The position numbers and the translations under genes are program-made. This document shows positions 36,533 to 45,218 of a DNA stretch of 64,000 nucleotides, one piece after another (the first letter of the stretch is position 1; the number at the start of each line of letters is the position of its first letter). The notes beneath the pieces are model-generated. The model saw only the letters and a list, made by a program, of their open reading frames with translations. It made no database searches and was not told the origin of the DNA. The stretch spans positions 372,001 through 436,000 of the forward strand of contig NZ_CP072649.1 of the NCBI RefSeq assembly GCF_018304825.1. The letters are read 5' to 3'. Origin of the DNA: Chloracidobacterium validum. GTDB lineage: Bacteria; Acidobacteriota; Blastocatellia; Chloracidobacteriales; Chloracidobacteriaceae.

Positions 36533-37924
36533 TTACTTACCACCTGCGGCGGCCACCGGACGGCGTAGTTTGTGGCTTTCAGGTTTCGTCTTGCTCACGG
36601 TTGGTGGGTGGCAGCTATCACAACTCCCAACATTGAAAACTGGAATGAATCCGTGCTGCGCGGGCGCGAAACCAGGCAATGGTGATAGGCGTTGGGTACG
36701 TTCCTTGGTGTCTTTTTCATTCACCTTTTCAATGCGCTCAAAACCGTGGCAGCCAGCGCAGGCCAGGTTGGTTGGGTAGGTTGGGTTACGGCGAAAGGTC
36801 GTCTGCACTAGCCAGTCCCACTCGAGTTTTTCTTTCTCAAACTCTTCTTTGCTCTTCTTGCCGCGCTTTGGACGCGCATCGCGGAGCTCTTTGGTGAGCG
36901 TCAGCAGGTTGCCGTGGCAGCTCTTGCAGGAAAGCGCCGTCTGTTTGCTCGCGGCGTCTGGGTGCGTCATGGCGGTCAGGGGCGCAACCTTGCCCAATCC
37001 GTTGAGAAACTCGATGGTCTCGAATGGCTTGCCGGGATTCCACTGGCGATTGAAGACGGCATGGTGGGTTCCGTGCTGAAACTCGGAAGTCATGGCCGTG
37101 TAGCGCGGCGCACGCAGGAGACGGCGGTCAGGGTTGCGCTCCATTGGGTGACAGCCGGCGCAATCCGTGGCGTAGGGGGGCGCCGCATCGCGCCCGGTCA
37201 GTTCCTTGGCGTTCTCGATGTGGCACGCAAAGCATTCCCGATGCTCAGGGCGTGAAACATAGACGTTGTGAATCGGGTTTTCACCGTTGCCCACCAGCGT
37301 CGGCCGGGCTTGCACTTGATGGCAGCTTTCACAGCTTTCCTTGGCATGAGCTGAGATGGCGTGTGAATACAGTGCACCAAACTGCGTCAGCCGGGCCGGA
37401 TTTGGAAAGGGATGAATGTCTTTTGCCGTTTGCCCAATGGGCGCCCCATTGTGACAAACGGCGCACATGGTCTGGAGCTTGGCCATGCGCGCCCGATTGC
37501 CGGGCGTCACCATGAAGCTGTGGCAGGCCGTGCAGGCTGAGTGTTTGACCGGTGCTGTCCGTCCGGCAAATTGCTTGAGGTAGTCAGGCGTCTCGAAGGG
37601 ATACTTCCCAAACCCCTCCCGGCGCACTTCTTCCGGGCTGACCAAGTGGCAGTAGTTACAGTCGAGCTTGATGGTGGATTTGCCCCCATTGAAGCGAACC
37701 AGCTCTTTGTCCACGATGGCAACCTCGCCGGTTGGATGCTGGGCATGAAGGAAAGCCCCCTCCGGGAGGCGGTCTTCCGGCGTTGGCAAATAAATCGGCC
37801 CAGACGCCGGAGCTTCAGACTCCGCTGGTGGCTTGGGTGGAGTTTGCTGCGCCAAGCCAAACCAGCCGCCGCCAATGAACGCCAGTGCCAGTAGGGCCAT
37901 TTTGAGTCGTGTCGTCGTCACCAC
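36533..37924 (-). CDS. nonaheme cytochrome c, periplasmic
   Basis: A secreted multiheme cytochrome with nine CXXCH motifs, in order CNYCH, CTACH, CAVCH, CESCH, CFACH, CAGCH, CKSCH, CAGCH and CDSCH, in about 463 residues. The N-terminus has a signal peptide (LLALAFIGGGWFGLAQ). Hemes are grouped as six in the first half, then three after a His-rich segment (HGTHHAVF). I do not recognise a named family; it may move electrons to or from an outer-membrane partner. GTG 37924 is chosen since GAGGTG lies just upstream; ATG 37900 and TTG 37972 are alternatives. Downstream of, and 44 bases from, the HbpS-like lipoprotein gene, so probably one operon. Confidence 0.85.
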   Translation of the reverse strand: MVTTTRLKMALLALAFIGGGWFGLAQQTPPKPPAESEAPASGPIYLPTPEDRLPEGAFLHAQHPTGEVAIVDKELVRFNGGKSTIKLDCNYCHLVSPEEVRREGFGKYPFETPDYLKQFAGRTAPVKHSACTACHSFMVTPGNRARMAKLQTMCAVCHNGAPIGQTAKDIHPFPNPARLTQFGALYSHAISAHAKESCESCHQVQARPTLVGNGENPIHNVYVSRPEHRECFACHIENAKELTGRDAAPPYATDCAGCHPMERNPDRRLLRAPRYTAMTSEFQHGTHHAVFNRQWNPGKPFETIEFLNGLGKVAPLTAMTHPDAASKQTALSCKSCHGNLLTLTKELRDARPKRGKKSKEEFEKEKLEWDWLVQTTFRRNPTYPTNLACAGCHGFERIEKVNEKDTKERTQRLSPLPGFAPAQHGFIPVFNVGSCDSCHPPTVSKTKPESHKLRRPVAAAGGK

Positions 37925-37968
37925 AGATGCCACACCTCGTCTGGGTTTACGCCTCAGCCGCTGATGAA

Positions 37969-39762
37969 TCAAAGGTTTGGGTTGGCTGGGAACTTGACAA
38001 ACGCTAGTCGGACTCCGCGTACAATGACTTGGTCACTGCGGATATTGGCCGGCGATTCAAACCCGGCCGAACCAAAGGACGCAATGATGTCATCCTGGTC
38101 AATGCCATCACCGCTAATCCCAACGGCTCCGACCAGGACCCCGTTTTTGTAGATTGGCACGCCGCCGGCGAAGATTTGAAGACCATTGCGAACGTTATTG
38201 GGCGGACGCCGAATGACCGGCACGCTGCCTGGATTGGAATAGTTGGTCAGAATGTCGGCCAGCGTGCCGGCAATCAGGTCGAGTTGAAGACCGGTGTTGA
38301 ACGGACTCCACACGTTGGTGCTAGTAAACAAACGGCTGGCATTCGAGAATGGCCCCGGCGCATTCGGCGCACAGGGGTTAGAGCCGGTACAGTCAATGCC
38401 ATCCGGGAAAAACGGGCGATGAAGATCACCCAATCCACGACAACTAAAGGCAATCGAGCCGTTGAGTTGAACCCCATCGGCCGCAGCGCGGTTGACATAG
38501 CTGCCAAAGCCGGCCGCCGTCAGGATTGCCCCGGCGTTCGGATTGCTCAGAAAGGCCGCTGAACGGGCTTTTTGCACGCAGACATCAAGACCAAACACTG
38601 GCGCGTCTGGTGTGCCACGCAGCCCCAGCAAGTTGCCATTCGCATCTACGACAGCCACGTTGACTTCGGCAAAGTTATTGAGTGGCAGGCGAATGCCGGC
38701 GCGGGTGGAATAAGCCTGCTGAATCGCTTGGGACAGCAGCCGCTCGACTTCGGCAACGGAGAGTTGGGCGCTCGGCGTGATGTTGGCCAGTGGGGTGAAG
38801 ATGCGTACTGGACGGCCGCCAAGTGTTCCACAGGTGAATTGGCTCCCCGCGCCAAGAAACGGCACGCCGGCTTTGGGCGTGGCCTGTGTCCCGAACGCCG
38901 GAATGACCATAAAACTGCCCTGCGTTGCAAGGTTGACCAGCGGTTCGGCGGTGGGGGGCGGCGCATTGACGAACCGCAGCGCCACGCCGTCCACCAGGAT
39001 GAGATTCCCGCGGATGCCGGCCGGCGCTTCAAAGCCCCGCGCGCCGGCCACCGCGATGATTTCTTCAGGGGACTGGTCGTTGTCCGTCGGGTCGGGATCG
39101 AGCGAATAGTTGCCGTCGAGTTCAACGCCAATGCCGCCCACCGGCGAATCACCGATGTAGAGCGGAACGCCGCCGGCATCGGCGGAAAGTCCGAGCGGCA
39201 GGCGGGGGTTGATGTCGCTGAAAAGCAGGCTCGAGAACTGTACGCCAAACAGCGGCCCCCCACGGGTGAACGAGACGCCCGGTGGAAAATGTTCCTGCAC
39301 GATAAAGCTTGCCGTGCGTGGCGTGAAGGCGTTGCCCGTTGTACCAAAAAACGAACAGGTGCCGGCCTTGGAAATCGCCGCTAGCTCGCTTGGGATAGCG
39401 CGTCCGCCAAGCGGACCACCGGGGATGAAAGTATTGGGATTGGCCCCGGTCATGCGGAAAACCGCTAGGACATTCGCTTCACGATCCGTCACCGCAATCG
39501 TGGCGCGGAGGTTCAGGGCAGCGGCGCGGGTGACTGCCTGGGTGATGATCTGGGTTACGTCGCTGGTTGAAAGGGCTCTCTCATTTGGCGTTGGACATAA
39601 CGGCTTGTTGAGGGCTTGGGTTTGCGGTGGTGGGGCAATCACGACCCCGCTTCCGGCAATGTTGCGACCGCCACAGGCGGAGAGCAGCGGCAGGACAGTT
39701 GCCAGCAATGCTACAGCCAAACTCGGCAATGAATGCAGGCGACGAAACAACGAACGACACAT
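37969..39762 (-). CDS. lipoprotein with two HbpS/GlcG-like (heme-binding) modules
   Basis: A 597-residue exported lipoprotein: signal peptide with lipobox LLSAC at about residues 27-31. Two related halves follow, each with the GlcG/HbpS pattern: AV.D..AN.L.VFR near 95 and AVVDANGNLLGL near 400, then PLYIGDSPVGGIGV near 217 and PIYKNGVLVGAVGISGDGIDQDD near 555-577 (split by residues), and an ADAGG-type segment. This domain binds heme in HbpS, but the ligand here is unproven. AAGGAGA six bases before ATG 39762 fixes the start. The partner gene downstream encodes a nine-heme cytochrome, which makes a redox or heme role plausible. Confidence 0.82.
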   Translation of the reverse strand: MCRSLFRRLHSLPSLAVALLATVLPLLSACGGRNIAGSGVVIAPPPQTQALNKPLCPTPNERALSTSDVTQIITQAVTRAAALNLRATIAVTDREANVLAVFRMTGANPNTFIPGGPLGGRAIPSELAAISKAGTCSFFGTTGNAFTPRTASFIVQEHFPPGVSFTRGGPLFGVQFSSLLFSDINPRLPLGLSADAGGVPLYIGDSPVGGIGVELDGNYSLDPDPTDNDQSPEEIIAVAGARGFEAPAGIRGNLILVDGVALRFVNAPPPTAEPLVNLATQGSFMVIPAFGTQATPKAGVPFLGAGSQFTCGTLGGRPVRIFTPLANITPSAQLSVAEVERLLSQAIQQAYSTRAGIRLPLNNFAEVNVAVVDANGNLLGLRGTPDAPVFGLDVCVQKARSAAFLSNPNAGAILTAAGFGSYVNRAAADGVQLNGSIAFSCRGLGDLHRPFFPDGIDCTGSNPCAPNAPGPFSNASRLFTSTNVWSPFNTGLQLDLIAGTLADILTNYSNPGSVPVIRRPPNNVRNGLQIFAGGVPIYKNGVLVGAVGISGDGIDQDDIIASFGSAGFESPANIRSDQVIVRGVRLAFVKFPANPNL

Positions 39763-39994
39763 TGAAGTCTCCTTATGAAACCCATCTAGCTGAAACTTGC
39801 TCGTTTGACTGAATGTTACTTGGCAAGGCAGGTCAGCCGGGTCAACTGAGCACGTGGCGAGTGTGGAGCAAGTAGAACGGCTCAAAAGTGTCTGGAAACA
39901 TACCAAAACGCTTTCAGATTACAACCTGAAATACGGCGGCAACGCCTGTTTTCTGATGGTTCCAAGGTGGGTCGTCGTAAGTGGCTCCAGGCAC

Positions 39995-41164
39995 TTACCG
40001 GTGTTCGGGAAGCGGTTCAGGCAACAGTCTTCCATCGCCGGCCAGGCGATAGATTTGTCCCCGCCAAGTAATGGTGCGTCCCCAGAACCCGCCGATCCAG
40101 ACCACAAAGTGCAGGAGGTCACGCAACGGAAGCCATCCCAAGCGACGTATCTGGTTGTTACCGAGTGCGCTTGCCGTCTGCCAGGCGGCTAAAAAGCGCA
40201 GTGCGACACCCGTCAGCATCAGATACCAGGCTAGGGCAACGCCAGGAAAGGCGGTCACCAGCAGTAAGCCTAGCGTGAGGGTGTGGGTGACAAACAGTCC
40301 GGTGTAGCCACCAAAGCGGGCCGTCCGAATGGTGCGCGCCCACCGGAGTTGGTGACTCAAAAAATCGCGCCACGTCATCTCCGGGACGACGGTTTCGACG
40401 ACACAGGACGACAACTGCACTCGGTAGCCGGCCTGGTAGGCGAGGTTGCCGATCAGGTAGTCGTCCGCCAGGTGATTCGCCAGGCGCGCCAGCCCGCCGA
40501 AGCCCGCAATGACCGACTTCCGGGTAGCAACCGTCGAGCCAAAGGCATAGCTCAGACCCTCCACGAGGCAAGCTACCAGGACGCTCGACATGAAGTCAGT
40601 CTCAATGCCCAGGCATTCAAAGCGGGATGGCAAGCCCGACTTCGAGACGCCGCGATATAGACAGGTGACGACCCCCACCTGCCGGTCATGCAGCGGGTGA
40701 ATGACGGTCCGCACATAGTCGCGTGACACCCGAATATCGGCGTCGCTGAGGATCACCAAGTCGTGCTTTGCAGCCGACAGGGCATTGGCCAGGTTGGCGA
40801 CTTTGGGATTGACGCCCAGTGGCGGCGGTTGAAATACGCAGGTCGTCGGCACATTTGGGTAGGCACGGCGTAGGCGTTCGATAACAGCGACGGCGGCATC
40901 ATCGGCGTCGTGTAGCGCAAAGACAATTTCGTAGTCGGGGTAATCCTGCTGGAAAAACGTTTCCAGGCACGCTTTGGTCTCGCCGTCCGCGCCACGAATC
41001 GGTTTCAGCAGGCTCACCGGAGGGGTGAAGCCGGCCGAGGCGAAGGTTGATTGATGGCGGAGCCGCCGCAGCCAAAGCGTGCCAAGGATGACGACAAGCT
41101 GATAGGCGCACGAAGCGACAACCATCAGCGCCAAGAACGTAAAGAGCCACGGCGCAAAACGCAT
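39995..41164 (-). CDS. hpnI: HpnI-type glycosyltransferase (GT21-like)
   Basis: Ceramide-glucosyltransferase-like enzyme; HpnI transfers GlcNAc to bacteriohopanetetrol. The 389-residue membrane protein has an N-terminal helix, a GT-A domain with VSLLKPIRGADGETKACLET near 50, the DxD-like LSDADIRV near 137, DDYLIG near 240, and the processive-type SHQLRWARTIR near 276 (Q..RW), then three or four C-terminal helices. It is the last gene of a minus-strand set with hpnK and hpnJ, which supports HpnI over a general GT2. Confidence 0.88.
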   Translation of the reverse strand: MRFAPWLFTFLALMVVASCAYQLVVILGTLWLRRLRHQSTFASAGFTPPVSLLKPIRGADGETKACLETFFQQDYPDYEIVFALHDADDAAVAVIERLRRAYPNVPTTCVFQPPPLGVNPKVANLANALSAAKHDLVILSDADIRVSRDYVRTVIHPLHDRQVGVVTCLYRGVSKSGLPSRFECLGIETDFMSSVLVACLVEGLSYAFGSTVATRKSVIAGFGGLARLANHLADDYLIGNLAYQAGYRVQLSSCVVETVVPEMTWRDFLSHQLRWARTIRTARFGGYTGLFVTHTLTLGLLLVTAFPGVALAWYLMLTGVALRFLAAWQTASALGNNQIRRLGWLPLRDLLHFVVWIGGFWGRTITWRGQIYRLAGDGRLLPEPLPEHR

Positions 41165-41248
41165 GGCCTAATCTCCAATCTGTGAAGCGGTCAGCCGAAG
41201 TGGGGAGGTATCAGTCGCCATGCGCGGAAGATGTTGGTTTTGAACGTG

Positions 41249-41629
41249 TCAGAAAAATAAAAGGTATGCTCCGCCGGTGACAAGCAGCGTGCCTACCCAA
41301 CGGGTACGGTTCACTCGTTCTTTGAGGATGAACCGCGCGCCAAGTGTGTTGAGCACGAAGCTTACGGAAGTGGCCGGCTCAACCAAGCTCACCGGCGCTA
41401 TGGAGAGGGCGGCCAGCAACGCGACGAACGCGCCGGCCATGCAGCCCCCCCCAACATAGAAACCTGGCGCGCGGAGTGTCCGCCAGGCCAGGCCCAGCGC
41501 ATCGCGCCAGGTTTGGAGGCGAGCCTGGCCAACCTGTTTCATGGTGCGGCTCAGGGTGAGATCGCCCAGGGTGCCGCACACGACGATGCCGGCGATCAAC
41601 GCCACGACGGTCGGGAGTGAAGCGGTCAT
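41249..41629 (-). CDS. half-size DMT/EamA-like membrane protein 1
   Basis: A 126-residue protein with four predicted helices, resembling one half of an EamA transporter or a small multidrug resistance protein. The ending SVSFVLNTLGARFILKERVNRTRWVG, here given only as a pattern F.LN.L.AR..LKE...R.RW.G, is typical of the last helices of DMT proteins. It overlaps the next upstream gene by four bases (ATGA), and both are of similar length, which suggests a heterodimer. Located between hpnI and hpnK. Function as a lipid or lipid-sugar flippase is inference only. Confidence 0.75.
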   Translation of the reverse strand: MTASLPTVVALIAGIVVCGTLGDLTLSRTMKQVGQARLQTWRDALGLAWRTLRAPGFYVGGGCMAGAFVALLAALSIAPVSLVEPATSVSFVLNTLGARFILKERVNRTRWVGTLLVTGGAYLLFF

Positions 41630-42042
41630 GATGCGGATTCCGGCCGTGCGGTCAGGCGGTCGGCTTCGGCGCTACGTGTGACGAGGTAAACACCGGCCGC
41701 AATGGCTACAATGCCGAGCCAGCGCGTAGATGAAACGGCTTCGCCAAGCAGGAACGCGCCGAGCAGGGCGGTGATGATATACCCAAGGGAAGTCACCGGG
41801 AGCACATAGCTGAGGTCGAGTTTGGAAAGCAGCGTCAGAAACAGGATGAAAAATGTCACGAGCAGCGCCAACCCGCTCAGGAAGGTGACATCGGTCATGA
41901 TCGTCAGCAACAGCGCCCTGACCTCCCACGCGGCCAGTTGCGCTTCCAAGGTTGGCGACAATCGCTTCATGGCGAGCGTCAAGAGGACATTCCCCATCGA
42001 GTTGACAATGACGGAAGCGGTGACGAGTGGATGCAGTTTCAT
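41626..42042 (-). CDS. half-size DMT/EamA-like membrane protein 2
   Basis: A 138-residue, four-helix partner of the protein that follows it. It has SYVLPVTSLGYIITALLGAF near 85 and the family motif LGEAVSSTRWLGIVAIAAGV near 105-124, where GE......W.G and a terminal helix are DMT hallmarks; this resembles ArnE/ArnF-type paired flippase halves. Start at ATG 42042 (MKLHPL), just after the hpnK stop; an in-frame codon at 42087 lies inside hpnK. Role in the hopanoid cluster is unproven. Confidence 0.75.
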   Translation of the reverse strand: MKLHPLVTASVIVNSMGNVLLTLAMKRLSPTLEAQLAAWEVRALLLTIMTDVTFLSGLALLVTFFILFLTLLSKLDLSYVLPVTSLGYIITALLGAFLLGEAVSSTRWLGIVAIAAGVYLVTRSAEADRLTARPESAS

Positions 42043-42052
42043 GGCACAAGGT

Positions 42053-42904
42053 TTAGGGCAAGTCAGCATAGGTTGCCAGCCGAACATTCGTCTGCTGGAG
42101 GCGCGCTTTCACCGCCGGGCTAAGCAGCGCCGCAAGCTCTTTGGAACCATGGGCGTTATACGTTGGCAAAGTAGGCGATGGCGCTTCTGGGTGGCAATAG
42201 ATTTCGTGCGTGACGTCACTCAACCGATCCAGAAGCGCAAGCCAGTAGTCCTCGGTGAACCGTCCGGTTTCATAGAGTCCATGGATTTCATCCGCCGAAC
42301 GCAGGCCGTGATGCGCCAGTCGGCGCGCCGCCCCACGCGAAAGCCACCCGAAGATCAACCGATACACGGTTTTGGTGGGCCACCCCTGCCATCGAATCGT
42401 CAGGTTGCGCCAGAGCCGTTCGCGGGGCAGGCGAACGAAGCGAACGCCAAACTCGACGGCGCAGGCAACCAGCATCGGAAACACGACGGGATGCAAATGA
42501 AAGTGCAAGTGGCCGTCCACATGGGAGCAGGGCAGTCCCGTCTCAAAGAACCGCTCGAATTGGGCGCGAATTTCCCGCTGTAACTCAGCCCGGCACTGCG
42601 GATCAAAAAAGTAGCGCAGTCCGGCGGCGACTGGATTTGACGAAAACCGCCGCTGGCTGTCCACGAGGTGTGAAAGGTCATCGGCGGGTAGCACCGACTT
42701 GCCGCAGACCAGTGTCAAATGCAGTCCGACCGCCAACCTTGGGCGCGCCCTGGCCAGCATCACCGCTTCCTGGAAGGCATCGCCACCAACCATGAGGCTA
42801 CAACTGGTCAAAACGCCTTCGTCATAAGCTCGAACCACGGCCTGGTTGACCGTGGTGGAAGCGCCAAAATCATCGGCATTGATGATGACCACTGGAGCAG
42901 ACAT
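42053..42904 (-). CDS. hpnK: hopanoid-associated deacetylase HpnK (YdjC family)
   Basis: Removes the acetyl group from the GlcNAc-hopanoid made by HpnI. The 283-residue YdjC-like carbohydrate deacetylase has IINADDFGAS at residues 7-16 (metal Asp), LAVGLHLTLVCGKSVLP near 57-73, and SHVDGHLHFHLHPVVFPML near 126-144 with the metal histidines. Lies 21 bases downstream of hpnJ and 10 bases upstream of the DMT pair, as part of one minus-strand operon. Confidence 0.92.
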   Translation of the reverse strand: MSAPVVIINADDFGASTTVNQAVVRAYDEGVLTSCSLMVGGDAFQEAVMLARARPRLAVGLHLTLVCGKSVLPADDLSHLVDSQRRFSSNPVAAGLRYFFDPQCRAELQREIRAQFERFFETGLPCSHVDGHLHFHLHPVVFPMLVACAVEFGVRFVRLPRERLWRNLTIRWQGWPTKTVYRLIFGWLSRGAARRLAHHGLRSADEIHGLYETGRFTEDYWLALLDRLSDVTHEIYCHPEAPSPTLPTYNAHGSKELAALLSPAVKARLQQTNVRLATYADLP

Positions 42905-42925
42905 GGGGAGCTTCAGATCAGGTCT

Positions 42926-44392
42926 CTAGACACCCTTGTGCGTGCCGGCCGTTTCAACTTGGCTGCGGTAGTATGCTTGCCGTTTCGAGCGGAGCCGCAG
43001 AAAATCGCGGGCTTCCTTGTAGAGCCGCTTTCGTTCCTGGTGGTCGAAAATTGCTTTGCCGACAATGCGGGCGACGATTTTCGGCCGGAAGTAGTAGCCG
43101 TCATAAAAATCCTCAACGGCCTTCATAATCTGTCCCTTGGTCAGCCCTGGATATTCGATATGCGGAATCTGATGGCCTTCCTCATCGGTCATCGCGCCTT
43201 CCGTGAGCCAGCCCTGTTCAACCAGGTAATCGTAGAGTTCCGTTCCCGGATAAGCATGCGCAATCGAAACCTGAATGGTTTCGCAGTCGAGTTCTTTGGC
43301 AAAGCGGATGGTCTTCTCGATCGTCTGTGATGTTTCGCCGGGCAGGCCCAGGATGAAGTCGCCGTGGACGACCAGCCCAAGCTTTTTGCAGTTTTTCATG
43401 AACTGCCGTGCCATGTCGGTCGTCGCGCCCTTTTTGATGTTTTTCAGGATTTGGTCGTCGCCGGACTCAAACCCGACGATGAGCAAACGGCAGCCGGCTT
43501 CCTTCATGGCCTTGAGGGCCTCATAGGTCGTTGTCACGCGGGCCGTGCAGGACCAGGTTTTCTTGAGCGGCTTGAGCTGTTCGCACACTTCAATTGTGCG
43601 CGAGGCCTGATAGGAAAACGTATCGTCGTCGAAGAAAATTTCCTTGAGTTTGGGAAACAGTTCCCAGGCGCGGGCAAACTCGGCGGCGACGTCCTTGGCC
43701 GACCGCTTGCGCCAGGGGTGTCCCGAAATGGTCTGCGGCCACATGCAAAACGTGCAGAGCGCCGGACAACCGCGTGTCGAGTAAAACGCCACGTAAGGGT
43801 GTAGAAGAAACGGGACGTTATACTTCGTGTAGTCGAGGTCGCGCGCATAGACTTCGGTGGCCCACGGAAGCGAATCCAAGTCATGAATTGGCGGCCGGTC
43901 GGGCGTGTTGACTAGTTGCCCCCGCGCGTCGAGGTAGGAAATGCCGTCAATCTCGGCGAGCGGCTTGCCCATCGCAAACTCGGTCACACTGTGGTCGAAT
44001 TCCTTGCGGGTGACGAAATCAATCGCCCCATTGGCAAGTCGGAGGGTTTCCTCCGCGCGGACGGTGACATGGGGACCCACGAAGGCAATCTTGACGCGCG
44101 GGTCTTGCTCCTTGAACATCCGCGCCAACTTGAGGTCGTTATGCAGTCCCGGCGCACTCGTAAACAGCACAATGAACTCATAATCCTTGGCAATCTGGAG
44201 TGTTTCGGGCAGTCCGATGCCGTGGGGGGGCGCATCCAGCAACCGTGCGCCGGGAATCATCCCCGCCGGGTAAGCCAACCACACCGGATACCAATAGGAG
44301 GCAATTTCGCGCGTTGCCGGCCAGCGGGAACTCGCGCCGCCATCAAAGCCTTCAAAGGAGGGCGGATTGAGAAGCAACGTTTTCAACGGCAT
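42926..44392 (-). CDS. hpnJ: hopanoid-associated radical SAM protein HpnJ
   Basis: B12-binding radical SAM enzyme that converts the ring of bacteriohopanetetrol glucosamine to the cyclitol ether. A cobalamin-binding-like domain covers about residues 1-165 and the radical SAM domain begins with YSTRGCPALCTFCMWPQTIS near 200, containing CxxxCxxC. FDDDTFSYQ near 250 and HGDFILGLPGETSQTIEKT near 345 follow the family. Start at ATG 44392 (MPLKTLLLNPPS) is chosen because the radical SAM family usually opens in this way; the frame is open upstream to 44527 over the divergent gene. Confidence 0.92.
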   Translation of the reverse strand: MPLKTLLLNPPSFEGFDGGASSRWPATREIASYWYPVWLAYPAGMIPGARLLDAPPHGIGLPETLQIAKDYEFIVLFTSAPGLHNDLKLARMFKEQDPRVKIAFVGPHVTVRAEETLRLANGAIDFVTRKEFDHSVTEFAMGKPLAEIDGISYLDARGQLVNTPDRPPIHDLDSLPWATEVYARDLDYTKYNVPFLLHPYVAFYSTRGCPALCTFCMWPQTISGHPWRKRSAKDVAAEFARAWELFPKLKEIFFDDDTFSYQASRTIEVCEQLKPLKKTWSCTARVTTTYEALKAMKEAGCRLLIVGFESGDDQILKNIKKGATTDMARQFMKNCKKLGLVVHGDFILGLPGETSQTIEKTIRFAKELDCETIQVSIAHAYPGTELYDYLVEQGWLTEGAMTDEEGHQIPHIEYPGLTKGQIMKAVEDFYDGYYFRPKIVARIVGKAIFDHQERKRLYKEARDFLRLRSKRQAYYRSQVETAGTHKGV

Positions 44393-44466
44393 AAGATTCC
44401 AGCTCTCTCTGTAACCGCCTGGATGTTGGCTTGCCTGCTGCGCATCCACGCGGAAAGTGATGTCAA

Positions 44467-45183
44467 ATGTACGGGAAACCCATGGGCATGAACGTGACGA
44501 ACCCCGACGCAAGCCAGGGCTGCCCAAGTCTGAGCAACTTGGCGCGGGCCTTCAGGCGTTTGCAGACGGTGGTCTTGTGGCTGGTGACGCTTGGTGTGTT
44601 GACGCTGCCATCGCGCGCGCCGGCGCAGAGCACGATGGTGGCTGACCTGCCCTCGCCACAGGCGCTTGTGCTGCGCATGCGCGAGTCGTTCGCCCAAGTG
44701 GACGACTACACCTGCCGGTTGGTTGAACGCAACTTCAAGCGCACCGGTGACTTCTCCGAGAGCGCGTATGCCTTCAAAAAGCCGCGCCTCATCAAGCTGG
44801 TTGGCCAGGCCGGTCGGTCGAAAGGGGCCGTCGTCATCCTGGGAAAGGACGGGAAGCCCAGCTTGCGTAAAAACGGGTTTCCCGTGCCGGCATTTCTGGT
44901 GCGCGATGAGCTGCGGGATTTTGCCCACAGCGACTTTGGCAGTCTGGTGGATGAAATCGCGCGCCTGATGCTGGCCGGCGAGGAAGCCACGGTTGGGTGG
45001 CACGCTACGGACTATGCCCTGCGCCTGGCGCGCGGCAACCGCGCGCGAACCTATGTCATTGACGCCAAAACCTGCCTGCCGGTGACGTTGGTCGAGGCGG
45101 TGGACGGCGTCCGCGTGAGCCTGACCGAATGGCGCGACCTGCGGCTGAATGTCGGCTTGACGGAGACCGATTTTCGTCCGTAG
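44467..45183 (+). CDS. exported LolA-like protein (DUF1571-like)
   Basis: A 238-residue secreted protein, divergent from hpnJ and convergent with hpnH. An N-terminal signal segment (about residues 32-54, ending SRAPAQS) precedes a beta-rich region with FAQVDDYTCRLVERNFKRTG near 76-95 and FKKPRLIKLVG near 104, the pattern of outer-membrane lipoprotein-sorting/DUF1571 proteins. These bind hydrophobic ligands in a half-barrel. Its position in the hopanoid cluster suggests a lipid carrier, but this is inference. Start at 44467 with GGAAAGTGA upstream; ATG 44482 or 44488 would shorten the leader. Confidence 0.75.
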   Translation: MYGKPMGMNVTNPDASQGCPSLSNLARAFRRLQTVVLWLVTLGVLTLPSRAPAQSTMVADLPSPQALVLRMRESFAQVDDYTCRLVERNFKRTGDFSESAYAFKKPRLIKLVGQAGRSKGAVVILGKDGKPSLRKNGFPVPAFLVRDELRDFAHSDFGSLVDEIARLMLAGEEATVGWHATDYALRLARGNRARTYVIDAKTCLPVTLVEAVDGVRVSLTEWRDLRLNVGLTETDFRP

Positions 45184-45218
45184 GCGGCCGGTGCGCGCGG
45201 CTTGGATGTGTGCTTGAT

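Noticed and set aside
39854-40192. 112-codon open frame on the plus strand at the end of hpnI
   Set aside because: Most of it is antisense to hpnI; no supporting motif.
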